A stretch of 64,000 nucleotides of DNA, taken from Kitasatospora phosalacinea (GTDB taxonomy: Bacteria > Actinomycetota > Actinomycetes > Streptomycetales > Streptomycetaceae). The notes below the pieces were generated by a model. It ran no database searches. It worked only from the letters and a program-made list of their open reading frames with translations, and had not been told where the DNA came from. Shown here one piece after another: positions 1-6,954 of the stretch (position 1 is its first letter; each line of letters begins with the position of its first letter). The translations under genes were made by a program, and so were the position numbers. The stretch covers positions 1 to 64,000 of the forward strand of contig NZ_JNWZ01000020.1 of NCBI RefSeq assembly GCF_000716545.1, written 5' to 3'.

Positions 1-63
1 GTGGGAGGGGGCGGGCGGGGCGGTGGTGACGGGTCCGGGACACGGGCGCTCCTTCGTGGGCGG

Positions 64-1380
64 TCAGGCGTCGGTGCGGGCGACCAGGTCCTCGACGGAC
101 TGGGCGGGGCGCAGGGTCTCGAAGCGGACGGTGCCGGAGGCGTCGGTGGAGGCGCCGTGGACGGCGGGCTCGGGGAGCGAGTTGTACGCGAAGTGGTTGC
201 TCGGGTAGTACGCGCCGCAGTCGAGCAGGCAGTACAGGTCGCCGGGGGCCAGCAGCGGCAGCGGGCGGGCGCGGGCGACCAGGTCGCCCGCGAAGCAGCA
301 CGGGCCGGCCACGTCCTGGGGGACGGGGGCGCCGTGCTTGGGGGCGCCGGTGGGGTGGTGGGCGCTGATCCGCAGCGGCCAGCTCTCGGGCGCGAAGACG
401 GTGCGGGTGGCGACCTGGGCGCCCGCGTGGCCGATGGCGATGGGGCGGCCGCCGGCCTCCTTGGTGTACTCGACGTACGAGGCGATGAAACCCGACTTGG
501 CGAGCACGGAGCGGCCGAACTCGGTGGTCAGCCGGTAGCGGCCGTCGAACAGGGCGGGGGCGTGCGCGCGCAGCCGCTCCGCGTAGGCGTCCCAGCCGGG
601 GGCGGTGCGGTCGTCGGCGAAGTTGACCGGGAGGCCGCCGCCGAGGTCGATGCCGGTGACCTGGCGGCGGCCCAGTTCCCGGTTGATCCGTTCGGCGAAG
701 GCGGCGGTGGTGGCGATGCCGGTGGCCATCAGGTCCAGGTCGATGCCCTGGGAGCCGACGTGGCAGTGCAGTTCGGTGAGCCAGGGGCGGGCCCGGAAGG
801 CTTCGACCAGGCGGGCGGCGTTGCCGGTGTCGGCGAGCGGGATGCCGAACTTGGAGGTGGCGGTGGCGGTGCTCATCGCGGCGATGCGGCCGCCGCCGAC
901 CTGCGGGTTGATCCGGACGCCGATCCGGGAGGAGCTGCGGCGGCGGGCCTGGAACGAGTCGACGCGGGCGAGTTCCTGCCAGTTGTCGATGTTGACGCTG
1001 ACGCCGAGGTCCAGCGCGAGGGCCAGTTCGCGGCGGGTCTTGGCGGGGGAGTCCAGCACGATCAGCTCCGGGGGGAAGCCCGCGGCCAGGGCCTGGGCGA
1101 GCTCGCCGGGGCTGGCCACCTCGCACCCCATGCCCAGGGCGCGCAGCCGGCGCAGCACCGGCCCGAGCGGGTTGGCCTTGGCGGCGAAGGCGTGCCGCAC
1201 GTCCAGCGCGGCGGGGAACGCGGCGTGCAGGGCGGCGACCGTCCCGGCGACGGCGTCCAGGTCGAGGAAGGCGGCGAGCGGCGCCTCCTCCGGGTGGAGC
1301 AGGCCCTGTCGGACGGCCGCGCGCAGGACGAGTTCGCGCCGTTCGGCGCCGATCAGGGGGATGGGGCGGTTCTCGGACAC
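64..1380 (-). CDS. PLP-dependent decarboxylase, diaminopimelate decarboxylase-like (fold type III)
   Basis: Predicted 438-residue PLP enzyme of the alanine-racemase/DAP-decarboxylase fold; such enzymes remove CO2 from meso-diaminopimelate or a related basic amino acid in the cytosol. Visible landmarks are the PLP lysine in HAFAAKANP, the CHVGSQ motif, the glycine loop DLGGGLP, EFGRS where the family usually has EPGR, and LLDCGAYYPS near the C-terminus. I place the start at the GTG of VSENRPIP, because a GGAG sequence lies about 7 nt upstream; an in-frame GTG at 1395 has no Shine-Dalgarno sequence. The EFGR variant and the PucR regulator nearby on the same strand hint at a paralogue with a specialised substrate rather than the housekeeping lysA, but substrate cannot be read from the sequence. 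Confidence 0.8.
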   Translation of the reverse strand: MSENRPIPLIGAERRELVLRAAVRQGLLHPEEAPLAAFLDLDAVAGTVAALHAAFPAALDVRHAFAAKANPLGPVLRRLRALGMGCEVASPGELAQALAAGFPPELIVLDSPAKTRRELALALDLGVSVNIDNWQELARVDSFQARRRSSSRIGVRINPQVGGGRIAAMSTATATSKFGIPLADTGNAARLVEAFRARPWLTELHCHVGSQGIDLDLMATGIATTAAFAERINRELGRRQVTGIDLGGGLPVNFADDRTAPGWDAYAERLRAHAPALFDGRYRLTTEFGRSVLAKSGFIASYVEYTKEAGGRPIAIGHAGAQVATRTVFAPESWPLRISAHHPTGAPKHGAPVPQDVAGPCCFAGDLVARARPLPLLAPGDLYCLLDCGAYYPSNHFAYNSLPEPAVHGASTDASGTVRFETLRPAQSVEDLVARTDA

Positions 1381-1768
1381 GGGCACGCTCCGCACGGGTC
1401 GGCAGTCGGCAGCAAGGGGACCGGTCCCGGCGGACGGGCGCCGGGGCGGTGCTTCCAGGATGGCCGCCGGGGCGGGGGCGGAGCAGTCCGCGCCGAGCCG
1501 GGTTTCCGGGGCCGCTCCGGTCGCGGCGCACCGCCGCGGGGGCCGGGCGCGGCCGGAGCGGTGCGGGGGCGGCGGTCAGGCCGGGCCGCGGTGGTGCGGG
1601 CGGACCGGGCGCGGTCTCCGGCGGGCGCGGGCGGGCGGGGGACGCCGGTCGCGGGGGCGGGTGCGGTCCGGGCGGCACCGCGCGGCGGCCCCGGCCGGGC
1701 CGGAGCGGTGCGCGGACACCGGGCCGCAGGGGGCGAACGGTCTCCGCGCACCACCCGGCCGGGGCCGG
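1381..1768. other. Gene-free GC-rich interval
   Basis: About 390 bases between the decarboxylase start and the end of the PucR gene, both on the minus strand. The interval is extremely GC-rich and reads open in several frames, but none of these frames shows a recognisable protein. No convincing promoter, terminator or RNA was seen. Confidence 0.5.
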
Positions 1769-3406
1769 TCAGCCCCGGTCGGCCCGGTGCTCGCGCACCA
1801 GCAGCTGGATGCGGGCGAGCAGCATGGCGTCGGCGCTGCCGGCGTCCAGGCCGGCGGTCCTGAGCAGCTTCGCGAACTGGCGGGCGAACGTGGCGCGGGG
1901 GATGCCGAGCGCGTCGGCGGCCGGGCCCTTCTGCTCGCCGTGGCGCAGGTAGGCGGAGAGCAGGTCCAGCGGGTGGTGGCCGTCCTGGGGCGCGGCGGCC
2001 GCGAGCCGGGACACCGGGGTCGCCACCGGCGGCGGCAGTTCGTCCACCGTCTCGACGACGTGCCGCAGCGCCACCGCGTCGGCGACCTGCTCGACGGTGG
2101 CGCAGCCGGTGCCGGGCCGCTCGCGGGTGAACAGCAGCCCGCCCAGGGCGAGGTCGGCGGCCCGGCGGGAGCGGGCGGCGTCGTCCAGCCGGGCCTGGAC
2201 CGGGCCGAGGCCGATCAGCACCGGGGCGCCCAGCCGCCGCGACAGGTCGGCGGACAGCCGGCCGCCGTAGTCGGCGACCTGGGTCCGGGCGTCGGACAGG
2301 TCCTTCGCGAGACCGCCGAGCAGGACCAGGACGCCGCGTTCGACGGGGAGGACCAGGTGGTCGCTGCCGGGCCGGGGCTGGTGCATCCGCACCCCCTGCT
2401 CCAACCGGACACGACGGCCGTCGTCCACCGGGCCGGGCGTGCCGACGGCCAGCACGGCGCAGCGGGCGTCGGCGGGCATGCCGCTGTGCCCGGCGAGCAG
2501 GGCGCCGGAGCCCGGGCCGTCGAGCACCGCGCGGGCCGCGCCGAGCAGCAGGGCGTTGCGGGCGTCGTGGTGCGCCTGGTGGTGCAGCAGGTGGGCGGCG
2601 GCGGGCCCGGCGGCGGCCTGCAGCACCTCGGCGGCGCTCTTCCGCAGGGGCTTCCCGGTGATCGCGGCCACCCAGATCGAGCCCAGGCGCATGCCGCCGG
2701 CCTGCACCGCGACGGCCATCCGCTCCGGGACCTCCCCGTCGGGGAGGCGGTGCAGCACCCGGTTCGAGGACCAGAGCTGCTTGAAGAAGCCGTCCTGGTC
2801 CATCGCCCGGCGCCGCTCCTCGGGGACGGTGCCGGTCAGGACGGTCCACAGCCGGATCCGGTCCAGGTCGGCGCTCTCGGCGTGGTGCGCGAGGACCCGG
2901 GAGTCCGGGTCCTCGATGGTCACCGCCCCGTCGACCTGGCGGGCGATCTGGCGGGCCAGGCCGGCGAGGTCGCCCAGCGGTACGTTGCCGCCGTCCGCGG
3001 CCGGGCTCTCCAGGGCGGCCCGCATGACGGCGATCACCGTCGGCCAGTCCGCCCAGGAGGTGCGCAGCAGCAGGGCCGTCCCGGCCCGTTCGGCGACCTC
3101 GCCCAGCCGCTCCTTGCGGGCCCGGTCGCCCACCCCCCGCAGCACCACGGCCGCCGCCCGGTCCGCGCCCGCGTCGCGCAGCAGGTCCTCGGCCGCCGCC
3201 GATCGCGGGTCGACCCCGATCGCGACCAGGACGGCCCCGGCCCGGTCCGTGACCGGCGGGTCGAGCGGGTCGACCACCAGCAGGCGCCGGGCGGGCGCCT
3301 GCGGCCGCGGCAGCGCCACCTTCTCGACCAGCGTGTCGGTCAGCGCGAGCAGTCTGGTCAGGGTGCCCGCCCGCAGGGCCGGGCCGTCCCACGCATCCTC
3401 GTCCAA
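1769..3406 (-). CDS. PucR-family transcriptional regulator
   Basis: Predicted 545-residue DNA-binding regulator. The C-terminus (DLLSAYLRHGEQKGPAADALGIPRATFARQF and onward) is the PucR-type helix-turn-helix; the central part resembles the GGDEF-like CdaR region of this family. PucR proteins usually control purine or amino-acid catabolism; the effector is unknown here. The TTG at 3406 has an ideal Shine-Dalgarno (GGGGAGGA, 6-nt gap). A GTG at 3478 would add 24 residues with a weaker site and is the main alternative. A perfect 6+6 bp inverted repeat lies 22 nt upstream of the TTG start. The gene lies upstream of the PLP decarboxylase on the same strand with a wide gap, so it may regulate it, but they are not obviously one transcript. 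Confidence 0.85.
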   Translation of the reverse strand: MDEDAWDGPALRAGTLTRLLALTDTLVEKVALPRPQAPARRLLVVDPLDPPVTDRAGAVLVAIGVDPRSAAAEDLLRDAGADRAAAVVLRGVGDRARKERLGEVAERAGTALLLRTSWADWPTVIAVMRAALESPAADGGNVPLGDLAGLARQIARQVDGAVTIEDPDSRVLAHHAESADLDRIRLWTVLTGTVPEERRRAMDQDGFFKQLWSSNRVLHRLPDGEVPERMAVAVQAGGMRLGSIWVAAITGKPLRKSAAEVLQAAAGPAAAHLLHHQAHHDARNALLLGAARAVLDGPGSGALLAGHSGMPADARCAVLAVGTPGPVDDGRRVRLEQGVRMHQPRPGSDHLVLPVERGVLVLLGGLAKDLSDARTQVADYGGRLSADLSRRLGAPVLIGLGPVQARLDDAARSRRAADLALGGLLFTRERPGTGCATVEQVADAVALRHVVETVDELPPPVATPVSRLAAAAPQDGHHPLDLLSAYLRHGEQKGPAADALGIPRATFARQFAKLLRTAGLDAGSADAMLLARIQLLVREHRADRG

Positions 3407-3427
3407 CGGACGTCCTCCCCGGAACGC

Positions 3428-3444
3428 ATCCGTGACTGACGGAT
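3428..3444. promoter_or_regulatory. Inverted repeat upstream of pucR-like gene (candidate operator)
   Basis: ATCCGT-gactg-ACGGAT, perfect 6-bp arms with a 5-bp spacer, sitting just upstream of the TTG start of the PucR-type gene and next to a TTGACC sequence (minus strand) that could be a -35 box. Autoregulation is inferred. If the GTG at 3478 is the true start, the repeat lies inside the coding region. Confidence 0.35.
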
Positions 3445-3693
3445 GGTCAACTCGGCTCGGCAGAGCCCGAGTCGGCACATCGTAGGGCTCTCCCCGGCCG
3501 CTGTCACGATCCGTCCGCGGGCGGTCGGGGTGACGGGCGGGGCGGCGGCCGGGGCGCGGTCGGGAGGCGGGGAAAACCGGAGGTGGGGGCGGGTGCGGGT
3601 GGGTTAGCGTGGGTGCGTCCCGGGGCGGCCGTCTACCGCTCCTCCTTCCCGTGGCGCGAACAACGCGCCCGCAACCCAGGGAGTTGCTTCGGC

Positions 3694-5010
3694 ATGGTGC
3701 GCGTCCTCGTCGGTGAGTTGGCGTCCGCGATCGGTGGGACGGTGACGGTCAAGGGGTGGGTCGACACGCTGCGGCTGCAGAGCAAGGTGCAGTTCGTGGT
3801 GGTGCGGGACCACACGGGGGCGGTGCAGGTCACGCACCGGCGCGGCGGCGAGGAGGACGTGCTCGGCGAGCTGCTGCGGGGGCTGACGGTGGAGTCGGCG
3901 GTGGTGGTGACCGGCCGGGTGGTGGCCGACCCGGTGGTGAAGCTGGGCGGGCTGGAGATCGTCCCGGAGCGGGTCGAGGTGGTGTCGGCGGCCGAGCCGG
4001 GGCTGCCGATCGGCCCGGAGACCGGCCCGGAGCAGCGCCTGAACTGGCGTTTCCTGGACATCCGGCGTCCGGAGCGGCGGCTGGTGTTCGAGGTGCAGAC
4101 CACCGTCGAGCGGGCGATGCGGGAGGTCGCGGCCGAGCAGGGTTGCACCGAGCTGCACACGCCGAAGCTGATGGGCACGGCCTCGGAGTCCGGCGCCGAG
4201 GTGTTCGAGGTCGGGTACTTCGACCGCAAGGCGTACCTGGCCCAATCCCCGCAGTTCTACAAGCAGATGGCGATCGCCGGCGGCATCGACCGGGTCTTCG
4301 AGATCGGCCCGGTGTTCCGCGCGGAACCCTCCTTCACCTCCCGGCACTCCACCGAATTCACCGGTGTGGACGTCGAGTTGGCCTGGATCGACGGCGTGGA
4401 GGACGTGATGTCCTTCGAGGAGCGGATGCTCCGCCGGGTGCTGGAGCGGGTCGCCGAACGGCACGGCGAGGAGATCGAGCGGTACTGGGGCACCCGGGTC
4501 GTGGTGCCCGGACTGCCCTTCCCCCGGCTGACGATGGCCGAGGCGGTGGAGCGGTTGCGGGCCGCCGGCTGGGACGAGCGGGGCGTCCGGGAGGACCTGG
4601 ACCCGGAGGGCGAGCGGCTGCTGAGCGCGCTGGTCGAGCGCGAGACCGGGCACGAGTTCGTGTTCGTGACCGGCTTCCCCGCCTCGGTGCGGCCGTTCTA
4701 CCACCTGCGGCCGGCCGGCGACCCGTCCGTCACCGACTCCTTCGACCTGCTGTGGAAGGGCGTGGAGATCACCACCGGCGCCCAGCGCGAGCACCGGTAC
4801 GGCCGGCTGGTCGAGCAGGCCCGGGAGAAGGGCATGGACACCGGCCCCGAGGGCCCGCTCGGCCGGTACCTGGACTGCTTCCGGTACGGCATGCCGCCGC
4901 ACGGCGGGTTCGGCCTCGGGCTGGCCCGGGTGCTGATGCCGGCCCTCGGCCTGCCCTCGATCCGGGACGCGGTGTTCCTCTTCCGCGGCCCGAACCGGCT
5001 GGAGCCGTAA
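3694..5010 (+). CDS. aspS: Aspartyl-tRNA synthetase, short archaeal/eukaryal-type
   Basis: Predicted 438-residue class IIb synthetase that charges aspartate onto tRNA. An N-terminal OB-fold anticodon-binding domain (about 1-100, VTVKGWVDTLRLQSKVQFVVVRD) is followed by the class II catalytic core with FRAEPSFTSRHSTEFTGVDVE (motif 2 region) and GGFGLGLARVLM (motif 3). Canonical bacterial AspRS is about 590 residues with an inserted GAD domain; that insert is absent, so this is the archaeal-type form, which in many organisms is non-discriminating and also makes Asp-tRNAAsn for GatCAB. Streptomycetes normally carry a full-length aspS elsewhere, so this is probably a second copy. The start is the ATG after AGGGAG. 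Confidence 0.88.
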   Translation: MVRVLVGELASAIGGTVTVKGWVDTLRLQSKVQFVVVRDHTGAVQVTHRRGGEEDVLGELLRGLTVESAVVVTGRVVADPVVKLGGLEIVPERVEVVSAAEPGLPIGPETGPEQRLNWRFLDIRRPERRLVFEVQTTVERAMREVAAEQGCTELHTPKLMGTASESGAEVFEVGYFDRKAYLAQSPQFYKQMAIAGGIDRVFEIGPVFRAEPSFTSRHSTEFTGVDVELAWIDGVEDVMSFEERMLRRVLERVAERHGEEIERYWGTRVVVPGLPFPRLTMAEAVERLRAAGWDERGVREDLDPEGERLLSALVERETGHEFVFVTGFPASVRPFYHLRPAGDPSVTDSFDLLWKGVEITTGAQREHRYGRLVEQAREKGMDTGPEGPLGRYLDCFRYGMPPHGGFGLGLARVLMPALGLPSIRDAVFLFRGPNRLEP

Positions 5011-5016
5011 GGGGGT

Positions 5017-5505
5017 TCAGCGTCCGGTGCGGGCCGAGCCGGGCGGCCACAGGACGTCCACCGGCAGCCCGGCGGCCCGGGCGGCGGCGACCATGTCGGC
5101 CGTCCCGCCCGGGCCGTTGCCCGGCCCGCCGTCCCAGACCGCGACCACGCGGTCGGCGAGCCGCAGCAGCCGGTCGTTGGCGGCGGCGTACGCGGCCGGG
5201 CCGAGCCGGGGCGCGGGCAGCACGATCACCCGGTGCGCGGCGGCGCGCAGCCGGTCGAACGCGGCCCGCTCGGCGGCGGTGGCCCCCGCGTCCGGGTAGC
5301 AGGGGCCGGGCAGGACGGCGACCAGACGGGCGCCGCGGGCCAGCACGGCGTCCGCGAACAGCGTGTCGGCGCCCGGCGCGAGGCAGGACGCGCCCGTCAA
5401 CTCCTCGGCTTCGTACCGGTCCAGGAGCGCGTCCAGGGCGGCGCGGACGGCGCGGGAGGTGGCCGGGGCGAGGTCCAGGTGCCCGGTCACGGCGATCACG
5501 GGCAT
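5017..5505 (-). CDS. SLOG/Rossmann-like nucleotide-binding protein, small
   Basis: Predicted 162-residue soluble protein beginning MPVIAVTGHLDLAP, with a Rossmann-like pattern: GASCLAPGADTLFADAVLARGARLVAVLPGPCYPD in the middle, and ADRVVAVWDGGPGNGPGGTADMVAAARAAGLPVDVLW at the end. The last segment is characteristic of DprA/SLOG and nucleoside-deoxyribosyltransferase-like folds that bind nucleotides or nucleotide sugars. The true substrate is unknown. The ATG has GGGGAG about 10 nt upstream; longer in-frame extensions run into the repeat-rich intergenic DNA and look spurious. The gene converges on aspS with a 6-nt gap between stop codons, and is divergent from the FHA gene. Confidence 0.65.
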   Translation of the reverse strand: MPVIAVTGHLDLAPATSRAVRAALDALLDRYEAEELTGASCLAPGADTLFADAVLARGARLVAVLPGPCYPDAGATAAERAAFDRLRAAAHRVIVLPAPRLGPAAYAAANDRLLRLADRVVAVWDGGPGNGPGGTADMVAAARAAGLPVDVLWPPGSARTGR

Positions 5506-5557
5506 GGCTGGGCGCTCCCCGGGCTGGTCGTCGGTGCGGTGCCGGATCTCGTCAGGG

Positions 5558-5602
5558 CGGATCCTGTCAGAACGGATCCTGCCAGAACGGATCCTGCCAG
5601 GA
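5558..5602. repeat. Three tandem 15-bp repeats
   Basis: Three consecutive copies of CGGATCCTGYCAGRA (units at 5558-5572, 5573-5587 and 5588-5602, differing at two positions) between the divergent SLOG-like and DUF1707-FHA genes. They could be iterated protein-binding sites or simple slippage expansion; nothing in the sequence decides. Confidence 0.8.
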
Positions 5603-5734
5603 CGGCGCCCGGGCGCGGGGGAGTTGCCCCGGACCGGTCCGAAAAGCCCTGCCCCGGGCGGAAGTCGGGCACCCGCCCGGTGGTGGGCTGACGGTGTGCT
5701 GGACAGCGCGGACCGGCCGCCCGACAATCACGCT

Positions 5735-6280
5735 ATGGCCGCTCAGGAGTTCAGCACCCAGCTCGCCCGCCCCTCGCAGGCCGAGCGGGACAGCGCGCTG
5801 GAGGTGCTGCGGGACGGCGTCGGCAGCGGCCGGCTCTCGCACGACACCTTCATCCGCCGGATGGAGCTGGTGCTGACCGCCCGCAGCCGGGCGGAACTCG
5901 CCGAGGTGGTCGGCGACCTGCGCACCTACGGCCCGGTCTCCCGGGCGCTGCTGCGCGGGGTGGCCAGGGTCTCCGCGCTCCAGGTCCGGCTGCGGCAGAC
6001 CTGGCACGCCGAGCAGCTGACCAGGCTGCGGCTGCCCGACCCGGGCCTGCGGCGGCTGCGGATCGGCCGGATGACCGGCTCCGACCTCCGGCTGGGCGAC
6101 TCGACCGTCTCCCGGCACCACGCCGAGCTGCGCTTCGAGGCCGGCGACTGGGTGCTGTACGACCTGGGCTCCAGCAACGGCACCTTCGTCAACGACCGCC
6201 GGGTGGCCGGCGGCACCGTGGTCCGGGCCGGCGACCGGCTGCGCTTCGGCCGGCTGGGCTTCCACCTCACCGCGGACTGA
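5735..6280 (+). CDS. DUF1707-FHA domain protein
   Basis: Predicted 181-residue cytosolic protein. Residues about 10-65 (RPSQAERDSALEVLRDGVGSGRLSHDTFIRRMELVLTARSRAELAEVVGDL) are a DUF1707/SHOCT-like helical module; residues about 105-180 form an FHA domain with the signature GSDLRLGDSTVSRHHAEL and LGSSNGTFVN. FHA domains bind phosphothreonine, so the protein probably reads out a Ser/Thr kinase signal. No Shine-Dalgarno precedes the ATG, so translation may be leaderless. The DUF1707 module also occurs in a second protein at 45772-46320. Confidence 0.85.
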   Translation: MAAQEFSTQLARPSQAERDSALEVLRDGVGSGRLSHDTFIRRMELVLTARSRAELAEVVGDLRTYGPVSRALLRGVARVSALQVRLRQTWHAEQLTRLRLPDPGLRRLRIGRMTGSDLRLGDSTVSRHHAELRFEAGDWVLYDLGSSNGTFVNDRRVAGGTVVRAGDRLRFGRLGFHLTAD

Positions 6281-6338
6281 GCGGCCCCCGAGCCGGATCG
6301 AACGCGCGGACCCGCGCCGCGGGTGTGGTCGAAATCAA

Positions 6339-6371
6339 TTTTCCTTAGCTTCGGTAATGACGTAGGCTAAG
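6339..6371 (+). promoter_or_regulatory. marR promoter with overlapping operator-like inverted repeat
   Basis: CTTAGC (6344-6349) and GCTAAG (6366-6371) are perfect arms of an inverted repeat ending 3 nt before the marR ATG. A possible -35 TTTTCC (6339-6344) and -10 TAGGCT (6363-6368) are 18 nt apart and overlap the arms. Binding of the MarR product here would block its own transcription, as is usual for the family; this is inferred. Confidence 0.5.
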
Positions 6372-6374
6372 TAC

Positions 6375-6809
6375 ATGCCCGAGATGTCCGAGGGCGACCT
6401 GCTGGCGGTCAGCCAGCTGCGGTCGTCCACGATGCGCCTGGCCCGACGGTTGCGACACCAGCGGGTCGAGGAGTCGCTGAGCCCCACCGAGATGGGGGTG
6501 CTCGGCACGCTCGCCCGCTGCGGCAAGGCGACACCTGGCGAGCTGGCCCGCAAGGAGCACGTCCAGCCGCCGTCGATGACCAGGATCATCGCGATGCTGG
6601 AGGAGAAGGGCCTGGTGCGGCGCGAGCCGCACCCGGAGGACCGCCGGCAGGTGGTGGTCAGCAGTACGGAGCAGGCCGAGGAGATCCTCAACGAGTCCCG
6701 CCGCCGGCGCAACGCCTGGCTGGCCGAGCTCGCCGAGGGCCTCGACGAGGAGGAGTGGGAGCGGCTGAAGGCGGCCGCGCCCGTGCTCTACAAGCTGGCC
6801 AACATGTAG
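6375..6809 (+). CDS. MarR-family transcriptional regulator
   Basis: Predicted 144-residue winged-helix repressor. The recognition region TPGELARKEHVQPPSMTRIIAMLEEKGLVRREPHPEDRRQVVVS is typical MarR, including the wing DxRxxxV pattern. MarR proteins release DNA on binding small phenolic or drug-like ligands. The ATG lies 6 nt after a -10-like TAGGCT with no Shine-Dalgarno sequence, so the mRNA may be leaderless. The next gene downstream, 145 nt away, is an MFS exporter, the standard partner, so this regulator probably controls drug efflux. Confidence 0.92.
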   Translation: MPEMSEGDLLAVSQLRSSTMRLARRLRHQRVEESLSPTEMGVLGTLARCGKATPGELARKEHVQPPSMTRIIAMLEEKGLVRREPHPEDRRQVVVSSTEQAEEILNESRRRRNAWLAELAEGLDEEEWERLKAAAPVLYKLANM

Positions 6810-6954
6810 CCGTCCCGGTCCGGACCAGTCCGGCACCGGCCCGATCCCGTCCAGCACCGACCCGGGCGAACGAAGGAGAACCGCAGCACCCACCAGCGCC
6901 ACACACCGCGCCGCGACCGCACGACCGGTCCCGGCGCGCCGAGGGGAGACCATC

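Noticed and set aside
1-1863. 620-codon plus-strand frame at the left edge
   Set aside because: Antisense shadow of the decarboxylase; Gly/Ala/Val-rich with no domain.
3480-3693. Possible T-box or other aminoacyl-tRNA riboswitch upstream of aspS
   Set aside because: No T-box core sequence or terminator/antiterminator pair is visible; only GC-rich DNA.
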